NCBI GenBank assembly: GCA_014380985.1
Contig: JACMIU010000076.1
Coordinates: 1-7,498 of the forward strand
Length of the DNA: 7,498 bases
Source of the DNA: Armatimonadota bacterium
GTDB taxonomy: Bacteria > Armatimonadota > Armatimonadia > Armatimonadales > Armatimonadaceae
Direction: 5' to 3'
The notes below the pieces were generated by a model, which saw nothing but the letters and a program-made list of their open reading frames with translations, was not told the DNA's origin and did not search any database. This document shows positions 1-5,748 of the stretch, piece by piece (position 1 is the stretch's first letter; each line of letters opens with the position of its first letter). The translations under genes were made by a program, and so were the position numbers.

Positions 1-288
1 AACCGCCGGTGCGCTTCTGGGGTCGTTGGCGGCACGCAAAGCACTGTTTCTTCCGATTACTTCAAGGGCAATAGGTAGACCATCGTAATCGTCCATATAC
101 TGGCGATAAGCGAGAACAAGTTGCTTTAAGTTGCTGGCGCAAGCCGCCTGCCGCCCTTTCTCCCGCGCCCTGCCGAACACCGGAAACAATATCGCGGCAA
201 GGATGGCGATTATCGCTATTACGACTAACAACTCGATCAGGGTAAAAGCGTGACGAACGGTTGCTGGTCGGTGTTTTGCAGGTGTCAA
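1..288 (-). CDS. Prepilin-like protein with type IV pilin N-terminal methylation motif (partial, cut by left edge)
   Basis: The visible 96 codons encode a 14-residue basic leader (K5, H6, R7, R12, H13), then FTLIELLVV starting at residue 15, a long hydrophobic helix to about residue 36, FPVF, a charged RAREKGRQ stretch and SNLKQ. This is the class III signal and alpha-1N helix of type IV pilin/pseudopilin (PulG-like) proteins, close to the DUF1559-type prepilins abundant in Planctomycetota and Armatimonadota. Glu at +5 after the cleavage point is present. Residue -1 is Ala14 rather than the usual Gly, a tolerated variant. Such proteins are inserted in the inner membrane, cut and N-methylated by a prepilin peptidase, and assembled into pili or secretion pseudopili. 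The start chosen is TTG at 288: an in-frame TAG lies eight codons upstream, no ATG or GTG lies between, and a weak AAGAAAG ribosome site sits about 8 bases before it. The C-terminal domain is outside the window, so the exact role is unknown. Confidence 0.85.
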   Translation of the reverse strand, partial: MTPAKHRPATVRHAFTLIELLVVIAIIAILAAILFPVFGRAREKGRQAACASNLKQLVLAYRQYMDDYDGLPIALEVIGRNSALRAANDPRSAPAV

Positions 289-328
289 TATAAGGGCTTT
301 CTTTGCAATCTACGGTGGAATAATGGCT

Positions 329-357
329 ATTGTACCGCCCGACTATCCGGGACGCAA
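329..357 (-). promoter_or_regulatory. Candidate sigma-70-type promoter for the prepilin gene
   Basis: Read on the minus strand, TTGCGT (352-357) is followed after exactly 17 bases by TACAAT (329-334), a five-of-six match to the -10 consensus; the -35 box matches only three of six. It lies about 40 bases upstream of the TTG start at 288. It would let the prepilin gene be transcribed independently of the PEP-CTERM gene, whose stop is at 398. No convincing terminator separates the two genes, so read-through is also possible. Confidence 0.4.
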
Positions 358-397
358 GCCCGTGGTATATACCAATTTTGCCGTCAGTCCATCCCGC

Positions 398-1162
398 CTA
401 CTTGCGGCGTCGCAAGACTCCCGCCAAGCCGATGGCTAAGCCGGATGCCATCAATCCCACGGTTCCTGCTTCCGGTATTACGACGGGAACAAGGTCACCG
501 TTAATCTGGATTTGACCCGACGTGATGCTGTTGTTGACGCCGCCGAGGTTGGTGTCCGAACCGTTGATATACAAACCGTATTGCGGGTCAATGTAACCCG
601 AATCGTTCTGGGCAATCGGGTCAAGGTTGGTAGTTGGGTTGTGCCACCGCGCCCGCACATTTCCCGCTGTGAAAATTACCAGATAGGTCGTGTTCGTCTC
701 CAGCACCGGCGCACCGTTCGCGGCGAACGTGTATGTTTCGGGCAAACCCGGAAGCGCGGTCACGGACGCGCCTTGCAGGGTGGCGACCGGCGCGGGAATC
801 ACGCTGGTTCTGCCGCCCATGCCGTCGGGAAAGTTGAGCGCGGTTACGCCTACGCCGCCGACGCCGGGGTACAGGGCGGCGGTCACGGTTGCCGCGTCGG
901 TTCCGGTTTCGAGCGCGAAACTGGCGAATACACTCGTCAGGGTGTAAGCGTTCGCACCGGTGGTGAAGCGCAAGCCTTTGCGCGTCAGGTTATTGGGTGG
1001 TGTGCCGGTGGTGGAAACACCGATACCGGTGGAACTCGCGGGGTTCACCGGAAGGTTAAAGTTGGAGAACAGCGAAACGGCGCGGGCGTTCGGCGCGAAG
1101 GCAAGTGCGCCGAGCATAAGCGCAAGCAGTGCCGGAAGGGGGTGGGTAGCGAAACGGGTCAT
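398..1162 (-). CDS. Exported protein with PEP-CTERM-like C-terminal sorting signal
   Basis: The 254-residue protein has a basic N-terminus, a hydrophobic stretch (about residues 9-23) and a probable signal peptidase I site after ANARA (residue 28). The middle (about 30-225) is Gly/Thr/Asn-rich and predicted beta-rich, with a late NTTYLVIF segment (157-164). It resembles the 'choice-of-anchor' beta domains found on many surface proteins, perhaps the R type. The tail has the three parts of a PEP-CTERM signal: a Pro-Glu motif (P230-E231), a short membrane helix (about 233-250) and a terminal RRRK. The third motif residue is Ala instead of Pro. In the known system the tail is recognised by an exosortase (EpsH/XrtA family) and the protein is handed to the cell surface or exopolysaccharide matrix; no exosortase is in this window. 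ATG at 1162 is supported by AAGGA 8 bases upstream. Specific function unknown. Confidence 0.8.
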   Translation of the reverse strand: MTRFATHPLPALLALMLGALAFAPNARAVSLFSNFNLPVNPASSTGIGVSTTGTPPNNLTRKGLRFTTGANAYTLTSVFASFALETGTDAATVTAALYPGVGGVGVTALNFPDGMGGRTSVIPAPVATLQGASVTALPGLPETYTFAANGAPVLETNTTYLVIFTAGNVRARWHNPTTNLDPIAQNDSGYIDPQYGLYINGSDTNLGGVNNSITSGQIQINGDLVPVVIPEAGTVGLMASGLAIGLAGVLRRRK

Positions 1163-1247
1163 GGTGTTTTTCCTTCAACAAACCGATAATTTTACCGATA
1201 CGGAAAATCGTTGCCGTTTCCGACGGGAGGCGGCGATTTGATAGCAC

Positions 1248-1276
1248 ATTTTAACACGGTTTATTTCCGATGGCAG
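1248..1276 (-). promoter_or_regulatory. Candidate promoter for the PEP-CTERM protein gene
   Basis: On the minus strand CTGCCA (1271-1276, four of six to the -35 consensus) is followed by a 17-base spacer and TAAAAT (1248-1253, five of six to the -10 consensus). Transcription would begin near 1241, giving a leader of about 80 bases before the ATG at 1162. Confidence 0.5.
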
Positions 1277-1314
1277 GAAACGAACGCCAAAATAAATCCA
1301 AAAATCTTTTGCGC

Positions 1315-1330
1315 TTTGAGAGTTTGAGAG
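1315..1330 (+). repeat. Perfect tandem repeat of TTTGAGAG just upstream of a promoter
   Basis: Two head-to-tail copies of TTTGAGAG occupy 1315-1322 and 1323-1330, with no spacer, ending 10 bases before the TTGACA box at 1341. The location is typical of an activator site or an UP-like element. No family can be named from the sequence alone. Confidence 0.6.
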
Positions 1331-1340
1331 TACGAATCGC

Positions 1341-1369
1341 TTGACAAGAAAAACGCCCTGTGCTATTGT
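1341..1369 (+). promoter_or_regulatory. Strong candidate promoter for the stalk/Ig-domain gene
   Basis: A perfect TTGACA (1341-1346) is followed by 17 bases and TATTGT (1364-1369, four of six to the -10 consensus). Transcription would start near 1376, about 133 bases before the ATG at 1509. A perfect TATAAT also occurs at 1378-1383, but no -35-like hexamer stands 16-18 bases before it, so the first pairing is preferred. Confidence 0.65.
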
Positions 1370-1421
1370 GTCTGAGATATAATCGCGTCCGTGCCGTGCC
1401 GCCTTTTTTTCGTTTGGAGCA

Positions 1422-1487
1422 ATGAAGAAACGAAGGGATCGCGGCGACCATCCAAATACCCAAATCCCTGGATCTGCGGACGCCTGA
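1422..1487 (+). other. Possible 21-codon leader ORF before the stalk-domain gene
   Basis: An ATG at 1422 opens 21 codons of a strongly charged peptide (MKKRRDRGDHPNTQIPG, then SADA) and ends with TGA at 1485-1487, six bases before the AGGAGG of the main gene. A GGAG lies only 2 bases before the ATG, which is too close for a standard ribosome site. The stop codon falls inside a CCTG/CAGG hairpin that includes the first bases of the downstream ribosome site, so translation of the leader could open that site. This is weak evidence; the ORF may be chance. Confidence 0.2.
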
Positions 1488-1508
1488 AATGCAGGAGGAC
1501 TTGCTCGT

Positions 1509-3200
1509 ATGACACTCGCCGAACGGCTCCACCAAGCCAAATTAGGACGCACCCTTGCGCCCATAACACTGCTCGCCGCCACGCTGTCGGTATCCGCCGC
1601 CTACGCGCAGGCTCCCGCCGCCACGATGTCGGTTTTAACCCCGAAGCAAAACGAAACGCTCGGAACCACGCGCTTCAACTTGGATGTTCGCTTCAAGTCG
1701 CTCAACGATTCTCCCGTTGTCACCGCCGAACTGTGGGTAGACGGGGTTCGCTGGGTGCGCCGCGACCTCGATTCGCCGCGCCGCGCTTCGACCCTTTCGT
1801 TTCTGGTTGATGGCTCGACGCTTTCCGCCGGAGCGCATACGATTGTGGTCAAAGTTCTGAACGCCGAAGGTAATGTGTCGTCGGCAAAGGTGAATGTGGT
1901 TGCCGGTTCCAATGACGCGACGGGCGAAGACAACTACGCCGGTCCCGAAGTACGCTTCGTGAATCCCGGCAACGGCAAGAAATTAGTCGGCACGGTGGAT
2001 CTGCTGGTGGATGCCAAATCGCGCAACGGCTCGCAACCGTATGTGACCTTCTTCGTGGACGACAAGTTCAAAACCATGAAGAACTACCCGCCGTACTCGT
2101 TCACGTGGGACACCACGAACGAAACGAACGGGGTTCACACGATTACCGCGAGCGGCTACCTTGACTCCACCAACGCCACCACGACGCGCAAAATCACCGT
2201 GGTCGTCAACAACCCCGGCGGCTTCACCAAACGCGCCAGCGAAATCCCCGACCTGTCCGCGCCGCGTTCAGCGACTAAAGCGGCAACCGTTGCCAAACCG
2301 CTGACGATTCCGCTTCCGAAAGCATCGGTTGCGCCGGTTTCAGTACCGACCGGTGACGCGCAAATCGCCGAATCCGCCGCACCCGCCCTGCTTGCCGCCG
2401 CTTCGCTCGGACTGGAAACCGGCAACGCTTCCGCCTCCGCCGCGCAAACCGCCGCCCCACGCCTTGCGGTTCCGTCCGCCCCTGCCGCCGCCATCGTTGC
2501 CCCGGTGAAGGCGGTCACGGTGCGCGTCGCGCCGCGTCTCGTTAGTGTCGCGCCGGACGCCGTGCTGGTCGGCACATCGGAACCGACGGTGGCGGAAGTG
2601 CCAATCGACGACCTACTTCCGGCAGACGCGTTCGCCGCGCTTGCCGAATCGCCCGTCGCCGCGTCCAAAAACGTGTCGCTTGCGCCGCGCCTGTCGCGTC
2701 CTGTTATAACCTCCGTTATAGCAAAAGCCACGCCCCGCGTTGTTAATACCGGAACGCCCGCGCCGAAGCAAGTCAGTTTGCCCGTCCCGACCGTGACCGC
2801 CGCGAAGGTGAAAGCCGTGCGCCGCCCTATTTCTCAAATCGGCGTCAAGCCGGTGCAGGTCGCGTTCGATGGCGAAAAAATCGCCTTCGATGTCGCGCCC
2901 CGCGTCGAAGCCGGAATGCCCGTCGCACCGTTCCGTCAGATTTTCGAGCATACCGGCGGCAAGGTGTCTTGGGTGAACGACACCAAAACGATGCGAGCCG
3001 TGAACAGCGACCGCGAAATCGTGATCGGTGTCGGCAAGTCCTCGGCAATCGTCAACGGAAAGAAAGTATCCATGACCCGCGCCGCCTCGCTCGACCGGGG
3101 GCGCACGATTGTGCCGCTCAACTTTGTTGGCAATGCGCTCGATGTTGATGTGAAATACGATCCCGTGACCGGGCGACTGAGCATCACCTCGAAAAACTAA
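1509..3200 (+). CDS. Secreted protein with two Ig-like domains and a C-terminal copper-amine-oxidase-N (stalk) domain
   Basis: This 563-residue protein starts with a long signal peptide (hydrophobic about 17-31, likely cut near AYAQA, residues 31-35). Two beta-sandwich, Ig-like regions follow. The first is at about 38-132. The second, at about 146-235, carries VTFFVDDKFK, PPYSFTWDTT and GVHTITASGY, the pattern of bacterial Ig domains such as Big_7. Residues about 236-450 form a low-complexity Ala/Pro/Val linker with recurring APR[LV] motifs. The end, about 455-563, matches the Cu_amine_oxidN1/stalk family (PF07833): an APFRQIFE element, then KVSWVNDTKT, an IVIGVGKSSAIVNGKKV hairpin, RTIVPLNFV and a final DPVTGRLSI strand. 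Family knowledge points to an extracellular structural or wall-binding role; there is no catalytic domain and no copper amine oxidase. ATG at 1509 is fixed by AGGAGG 10 bases upstream. It appears monocistronic, with its own promoter and terminator. Confidence 0.85.
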   Translation: MTLAERLHQAKLGRTLAPITLLAATLSVSAAYAQAPAATMSVLTPKQNETLGTTRFNLDVRFKSLNDSPVVTAELWVDGVRWVRRDLDSPRRASTLSFLVDGSTLSAGAHTIVVKVLNAEGNVSSAKVNVVAGSNDATGEDNYAGPEVRFVNPGNGKKLVGTVDLLVDAKSRNGSQPYVTFFVDDKFKTMKNYPPYSFTWDTTNETNGVHTITASGYLDSTNATTTRKITVVVNNPGGFTKRASEIPDLSAPRSATKAATVAKPLTIPLPKASVAPVSVPTGDAQIAESAAPALLAAASLGLETGNASASAAQTAAPRLAVPSAPAAAIVAPVKAVTVRVAPRLVSVAPDAVLVGTSEPTVAEVPIDDLLPADAFAALAESPVAASKNVSLAPRLSRPVITSVIAKATPRVVNTGTPAPKQVSLPVPTVTAAKVKAVRRPISQIGVKPVQVAFDGEKIAFDVAPRVEAGMPVAPFRQIFEHTGGKVSWVNDTKTMRAVNSDREIVIGVGKSSAIVNGKKVSMTRAASLDRGRTIVPLNFVGNALDVDVKYDPVTGRLSITSKN

Positions 3201-3217
3201 CTCCGGTTTTACGGACG

Positions 3218-3248
3218 AAAAAGGCGCGGCTTCAGTCGCGCCTTTTTT
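3218..3248 (+). terminator. Strong rho-independent terminator after the stalk-domain gene
   Basis: A GGCGCG/CGCGCC stem (3223-3228 with 3237-3242) can gain two inner pairs (G-U and C-G around a TTCA loop) and five outer A-T pairs. It is followed by a T6 run at 3243-3248. It starts 17 bases after the TAA at 3200. The A-rich left flank gives it bidirectional potential, but no minus-strand gene ends here. Confidence 0.93.
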
Positions 3249-3274
3249 GTTTCCCGATTATCTCGCCCTGTTTT

Positions 3275-3303
3275 TTGTGGAGCGGCACTAAAATTGCTAT
3301 ATA
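3275..3303 (+). promoter_or_regulatory. Candidate extended -10 promoter for the HD-GYP gene
   Basis: TTGTGG (3275-3280, three of six) is followed by 17 bases and TATATA (3298-3303), which has the TGN extension (3295-3297) directly before it. It lies just after the terminator of the preceding gene, so the HD-GYP gene probably has its own transcript starting near 3310. Confidence 0.45.
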
Positions 3304-3318
3304 GAAGTTGAGGAAAGC

Positions 3319-3351
3319 GTGTTCTCCGAAGCGTCCGCGTTTCTTTTTTAA
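3319..3351 (+). other. Ten-codon leader ORF with ribosome site, ending three bases before the HD-GYP start
   Basis: GTG at 3319 is preceded by GAGGA (3310-3314) with normal spacing. It encodes (V/M)FSEASAFLF and stops at TAA 3349-3351. The HD-GYP ATG follows after only TCC and is in the same frame. No Shine-Dalgarno sequence stands in front of that ATG, so translation of the leader and re-initiation is a plausible way to start the enzyme. The alternative is that the gene once began at GTG and a stop codon has arisen at codon 11. Confidence 0.4.
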
Positions 3352-3354
3352 TCC

Positions 3355-4812
3355 ATGAATCTGCAAAATCTATCGAAACAAACCAAAGCGTACCTTTTCA
3401 TCGTGTTTGCGATGGGTATCGCCGCGATTGGCTTTTGCGCGTATGCGTATCCACTGACCCCCTTGAACTGGTACGTGGTTCTACCGGGGCTGTTGGTATC
3501 GGCGGGGGCAGCGATGATCTCGGTTCCCATTGTCGCGCATCGTAGCGGCAACAAGCATTTGGAAAACACTTCGATGTCGCTCGGAATGATTCCCACGTTT
3601 TTGCTTCTGATTGCGTTCGGTCCCCTTGCCGGGGTGCTGTCCGGCGCGGTGTCGGCTCTTGTCTCGACGATGTACCCCAATCGTTCGTATCCGGTGCAAA
3701 TCCTGTTTAGCACGGCGGCGGTGGTGCTGGCGGTGCTGGCGGCAAGCCCGGTGCTAATGATGGTGGGACTGGCGCAACCAGGACAACCGTTCCCATCACC
3801 GATTACGCTGTCTGGTTCCGCGCAAATCGAGCAGTCACTCGCCACACTCGCCGCCGGAGCCGTCTATTTTTTGGTGAACACGCTACTCGTTACGCTGGTG
3901 ATTTCACTGGTCGGGGCGGGCGGCAAGCGTGTTGCCGCCTATGAAACGTGGCGTGACAACTATCTATGGACATTCCCGGTTTATATCGCCTCCGCCGCCG
4001 CCGCCGCGCTGCTGTACGTGTTTCTGCCCTACGTTTACAGATACTGGCAAAGCAGTATCGCCATGCTTGCCCTCGCGGTTCCGGTTCCCGTGCTAATTTA
4101 CTACGTGGCGCAGTATCACCGCCAGAGCAACCTGCATTATCGCAACTATATCGCCGAACTCGAACACGGACGTGAAGAACTGCAACGGCTGTATATGGCA
4201 ACCGTGGAATCGTTCGTGCTGGCGATTGACGCGAAAGACCGCTACACGCAGGAGCATATCCGGCGCGTAAAAGACTACTCGATGGAACTTGCTACCGAGA
4301 TGCGCCTTTCGGACACGGAAAGAAAATCGGTCGAATACGGCGCACTGCTTCACGACATCGGCAAAATCGCCATTCCCGAAAGCATACTGTCCAAACCGGG
4401 CAAACTCACGCCGGGCGAGTTTGAAACGATGAAAACGCACACCATCATCGGCGCGAACATTTTAGAGCCGGTGCGTTTCCCGTTCCCTGTGCAGGGCGTG
4501 GTGCGCTCACACCACGAACGCTGGGACGGCAACGGCTACCCGGACAAATTACAGGGCGAACAGATACCGATTGGGGCGCGAATCCTTGCCGTGACCGATG
4601 TGTTCGACGCGCTGACGACCGACCGGTCGTATCGGCGGGCTTGGTCACGCGCCGATACGATGATGTACCTGCAGAAAAACATGGGCAGTCACTTCGACCC
4701 GCACGTGGTTTCGGCATTTTTGCGGATTCTGCGCCGCGAGGAAGAACGCGCCGCCGCGATGGTGGACGGTCGCCCCGCGCCGCAGAAAGCCTCCGAACCG
4801 TTCGCGGTGTAA
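3355..4812 (+). CDS. Membrane-bound HD-GYP cyclic-di-GMP phosphodiesterase
   Basis: The 485-residue protein has about seven membrane helices (near 12-32, 37-60, 78-105, 116-140, 163-187, 203-225 and 234-253). This is a MASE-like sensor region I cannot assign to a named family. A short, probably helical linker (about 255-285) leads to an HD-GYP domain (about 285-460). The metal and substrate residues all look intact: H300 in QEHIRR, HD at 333-334 in LLHDIGKIAIP, H362 in KTHTIIGANIL, HH at 386-387 in SHHERWDGNGYP, the GYP triad at 394-396, and D415 in AVTDVFDALT. The family hydrolyses cyclic di-GMP to pGpG or GMP in the cytoplasm, lowering the signal that favours sessile growth. The signal sensed by the membrane part is unknown. 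ATG 3355 is the first possible start after an in-frame TAA at 3349, but it has no ribosome site (see the leader ORF). The tail after about 462 is a low-complexity extension. Confidence 0.93.
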   Translation: MNLQNLSKQTKAYLFIVFAMGIAAIGFCAYAYPLTPLNWYVVLPGLLVSAGAAMISVPIVAHRSGNKHLENTSMSLGMIPTFLLLIAFGPLAGVLSGAVSALVSTMYPNRSYPVQILFSTAAVVLAVLAASPVLMMVGLAQPGQPFPSPITLSGSAQIEQSLATLAAGAVYFLVNTLLVTLVISLVGAGGKRVAAYETWRDNYLWTFPVYIASAAAAALLYVFLPYVYRYWQSSIAMLALAVPVPVLIYYVAQYHRQSNLHYRNYIAELEHGREELQRLYMATVESFVLAIDAKDRYTQEHIRRVKDYSMELATEMRLSDTERKSVEYGALLHDIGKIAIPESILSKPGKLTPGEFETMKTHTIIGANILEPVRFPFPVQGVVRSHHERWDGNGYPDKLQGEQIPIGARILAVTDVFDALTTDRSYRRAWSRADTMMYLQKNMGSHFDPHVVSAFLRILRREEERAAAMVDGRPAPQKASEPFAV

Positions 4813-4837
4813 TCGAAGGGGCGTGGCACGGGGCGGT

Positions 4838-5659
4838 TTAAGCGGCAAGCACCCGCGCTACCTGCGCGTCCCATGTTCCGGCGATGCGTGTTCCGTACTC
4901 GGCTTCGCCACCGGTGGCGTTCTCCCCGGTCAGAACCGGTCGCTTACCGGTTTCAAAGCCGCCACGCGCCCTGCCGCTTTGATTCGCGTGGATAAAATGA
5001 AGCGCGACGCCCGCCCGTTCGGTGTCCGTGGTGTTCGCTCCGGTCGCGTGCGGCGTCCCATAGGCAAAAAACAACGCCCCGCCCGCGACAATCTCAAGCG
5101 GTATGGCAAGCGACTCATCGGGAAAACACCGGATATGATGGTCGCTGTCGCCGTCGCGCTCGTGTGGAAGCGGGGTATCAAAAGCGCGGGGGATCACACG
5201 CAAGGTTCCGTTTGCTATTGTCGCGTTGTGAACCGCCGTCCAAAGCGCGGTTCCTTTAAGCGGGTCGGGAATCTGGAAGTAGGCGTTATCCTGATGCCAG
5301 TTGGTCCCCGCGCCGTGCTTCGCCGGTTTCAGGAAAACTTGATCCAGATGTAATACGACCGAATCGCCCGAATTGCCATCGCCAAGAAGCGATGCTACCG
5401 CTTCGGCGACTTTCGGCGCGAACGGCATGGCGCGGAAAAACGCGCTATGCGGGTACATCGGGCAAAGTTGCAGGTTCGCTTTGGTCGGCGACGCCGTCTG
5501 TCCGTCGCCCGCCGTGGCGACGTTGCGAAGCAACCCCTCCGCCTTCAGCCGTTCCAGTTCCTTTTGCATCGCGGCAACCTCGATGGGTGTCCAAAAGTTC
5601 GGCACGGCAAGATAGCCTTCGGTGCGAAACTGTTCGCGTTGTTCGTTTGTGAAAATCAT
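4838..5659 (-). CDS. Phytanoyl-CoA dioxygenase (PhyH) family Fe(II)/2-oxoglutarate oxygenase
   Basis: The 273-residue protein is of normal length for bacterial PhyH proteins. It opens with the usual FRTEGYLAVPNFW segment. The iron site is visible: H122 and D124 in NWHQDNAYFQI and the distal H204 in YGTPHATGAN, with R215 (TERAGVAL) as the likely 2-oxoglutarate ligand. GTLRVIPRAF (151-160) is the family's core strand. These enzymes use O2 and 2-oxoglutarate to hydroxylate, or sometimes halogenate or otherwise oxidise, small molecules in the cytoplasm. Bacterial members act on very varied substrates, so none can be named here, and a true phytanoyl-CoA role is unlikely. The start at 5659 is secure: AAGGAGGG (5664-5671) stands in front with a short spacer. 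The gene is divergent from an AraC regulator with 89 bases between them, which suggests control by that regulator. Its 3' end faces the HD-GYP gene 25 bases away with no clear terminator. Confidence 0.9.
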   Translation of the reverse strand: MIFTNEQREQFRTEGYLAVPNFWTPIEVAAMQKELERLKAEGLLRNVATAGDGQTASPTKANLQLCPMYPHSAFFRAMPFAPKVAEAVASLLGDGNSGDSVVLHLDQVFLKPAKHGAGTNWHQDNAYFQIPDPLKGTALWTAVHNATIANGTLRVIPRAFDTPLPHERDGDSDHHIRCFPDESLAIPLEIVAGGALFFAYGTPHATGANTTDTERAGVALHFIHANQSGRARGGFETGKRPVLTGENATGGEAEYGTRIAGTWDAQVARVLAA

Positions 5660-5684
5660 AGAACCCTCCTTATCAGATGGTGAA

Positions 5685-5713
5685 AGTATAAGCGGATTTG
5701 TACAGCGTTACCA
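5685..5713 (-). promoter_or_regulatory. Candidate promoter for the PhyH-family gene
   Basis: On the minus strand TATACT (5685-5690, five of six to the -10 consensus) follows a weak -35 TGGTAA (5708-5713, three of six) at 17 bases. Transcription would start near 5678, leaving a leader of about 18 bases that carries the strong ribosome site. A weak -35 box is usual for a promoter that needs an activator. Confidence 0.45.
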
Positions 5714-5742
5714 TTGCCGCCACGCGCTTTTAGTGGTATTTT
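5714..5742 (+). promoter_or_regulatory. Candidate promoter for the AraC gene, predicting a leaderless mRNA
   Basis: TTGCCG (5714-5719, four of six) is followed by 17 bases and TATTTT (5737-5742, four of six). Start of transcription would be at or next to the A of the ATG at 5749. There is no Shine-Dalgarno sequence before this ATG, which fits a leaderless transcript. Confidence 0.35.
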
Positions 5743-5748
5743 TTCACC

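Larger units (their letters stand above)
1163..1508. other. 346-base divergent control region without a convincing protein gene
   Basis: This region separates the minus-strand PEP-CTERM gene from the plus-strand stalk-domain gene. It is clearly more AT-rich than its surroundings. It contains a promoter facing left (1248-1276), a tandem octamer (1315-1330), a promoter facing right (1341-1369), and a leader of about 130 bases before the start at 1509. That leader includes a T7 run (1404-1410), a possible 21-codon peptide (1422-1487) and a small CCTG/CAGG hairpin (1483-1495) that overlaps the AGGAGG ribosome site at 1493-1498. I see no tRNA or recognised riboswitch. Confidence 0.75.

Noticed and set aside
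250..504. Plus-strand ORF of 84 codons across the prepilin/PEP-CTERM junction
   Set aside because: It overlaps the start of the prepilin and the end of the PEP-CTERM gene on the other strand and has no coding features.
512..1189. Plus-strand ORF of 225 codons opposite the PEP-CTERM gene
   Set aside because: It is antisense to a gene with a signal peptide, sorting tail and ribosome site. Its product is Gly/Arg/Val-rich without domain features and has no ribosome site, as expected of a shadow ORF in GC-rich DNA.
1378..1383. Perfect TATAAT as the main -10 box of the stalk-domain promoter
   Set aside because: No -35-like hexamer lies 16-18 bases upstream, and TTGACA at 1341 is 31 bases away. 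TATTGT at 1364 has the correct spacing.
1384..1410. T7 run after a GC-rich stretch, considered as a terminator or attenuator
   Set aside because: The GC-rich stretch before it is a direct repeat of CGTGC and cannot fold into a stem.
2156..2731. Minus-strand ORF of 191 codons inside the stalk-domain gene
   Set aside because: It mirrors the Ala/Pro linker and is only Ala/Thr/Gly repeats, with no start signal.
1509..3200. Reading the stalk-domain protein as a copper amine oxidase
   Set aside because: Only the small N-terminal (stalk) type domain is present; the catalytic domain with the topaquinone site and copper-binding histidines is missing.
4797..4808. ACCG-TTCG-CGGT hairpin at the end of the HD-GYP gene, considered as a terminator
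   Set aside because: The stem is only four pairs, lies inside the coding sequence and has no T run.
4823..5353. Plus-strand ORF of 176 codons opposite the PhyH gene
   Set aside because: It is antisense to the oxygenase, whose iron-binding residues are intact. The product is basic and low in recognisable motifs.
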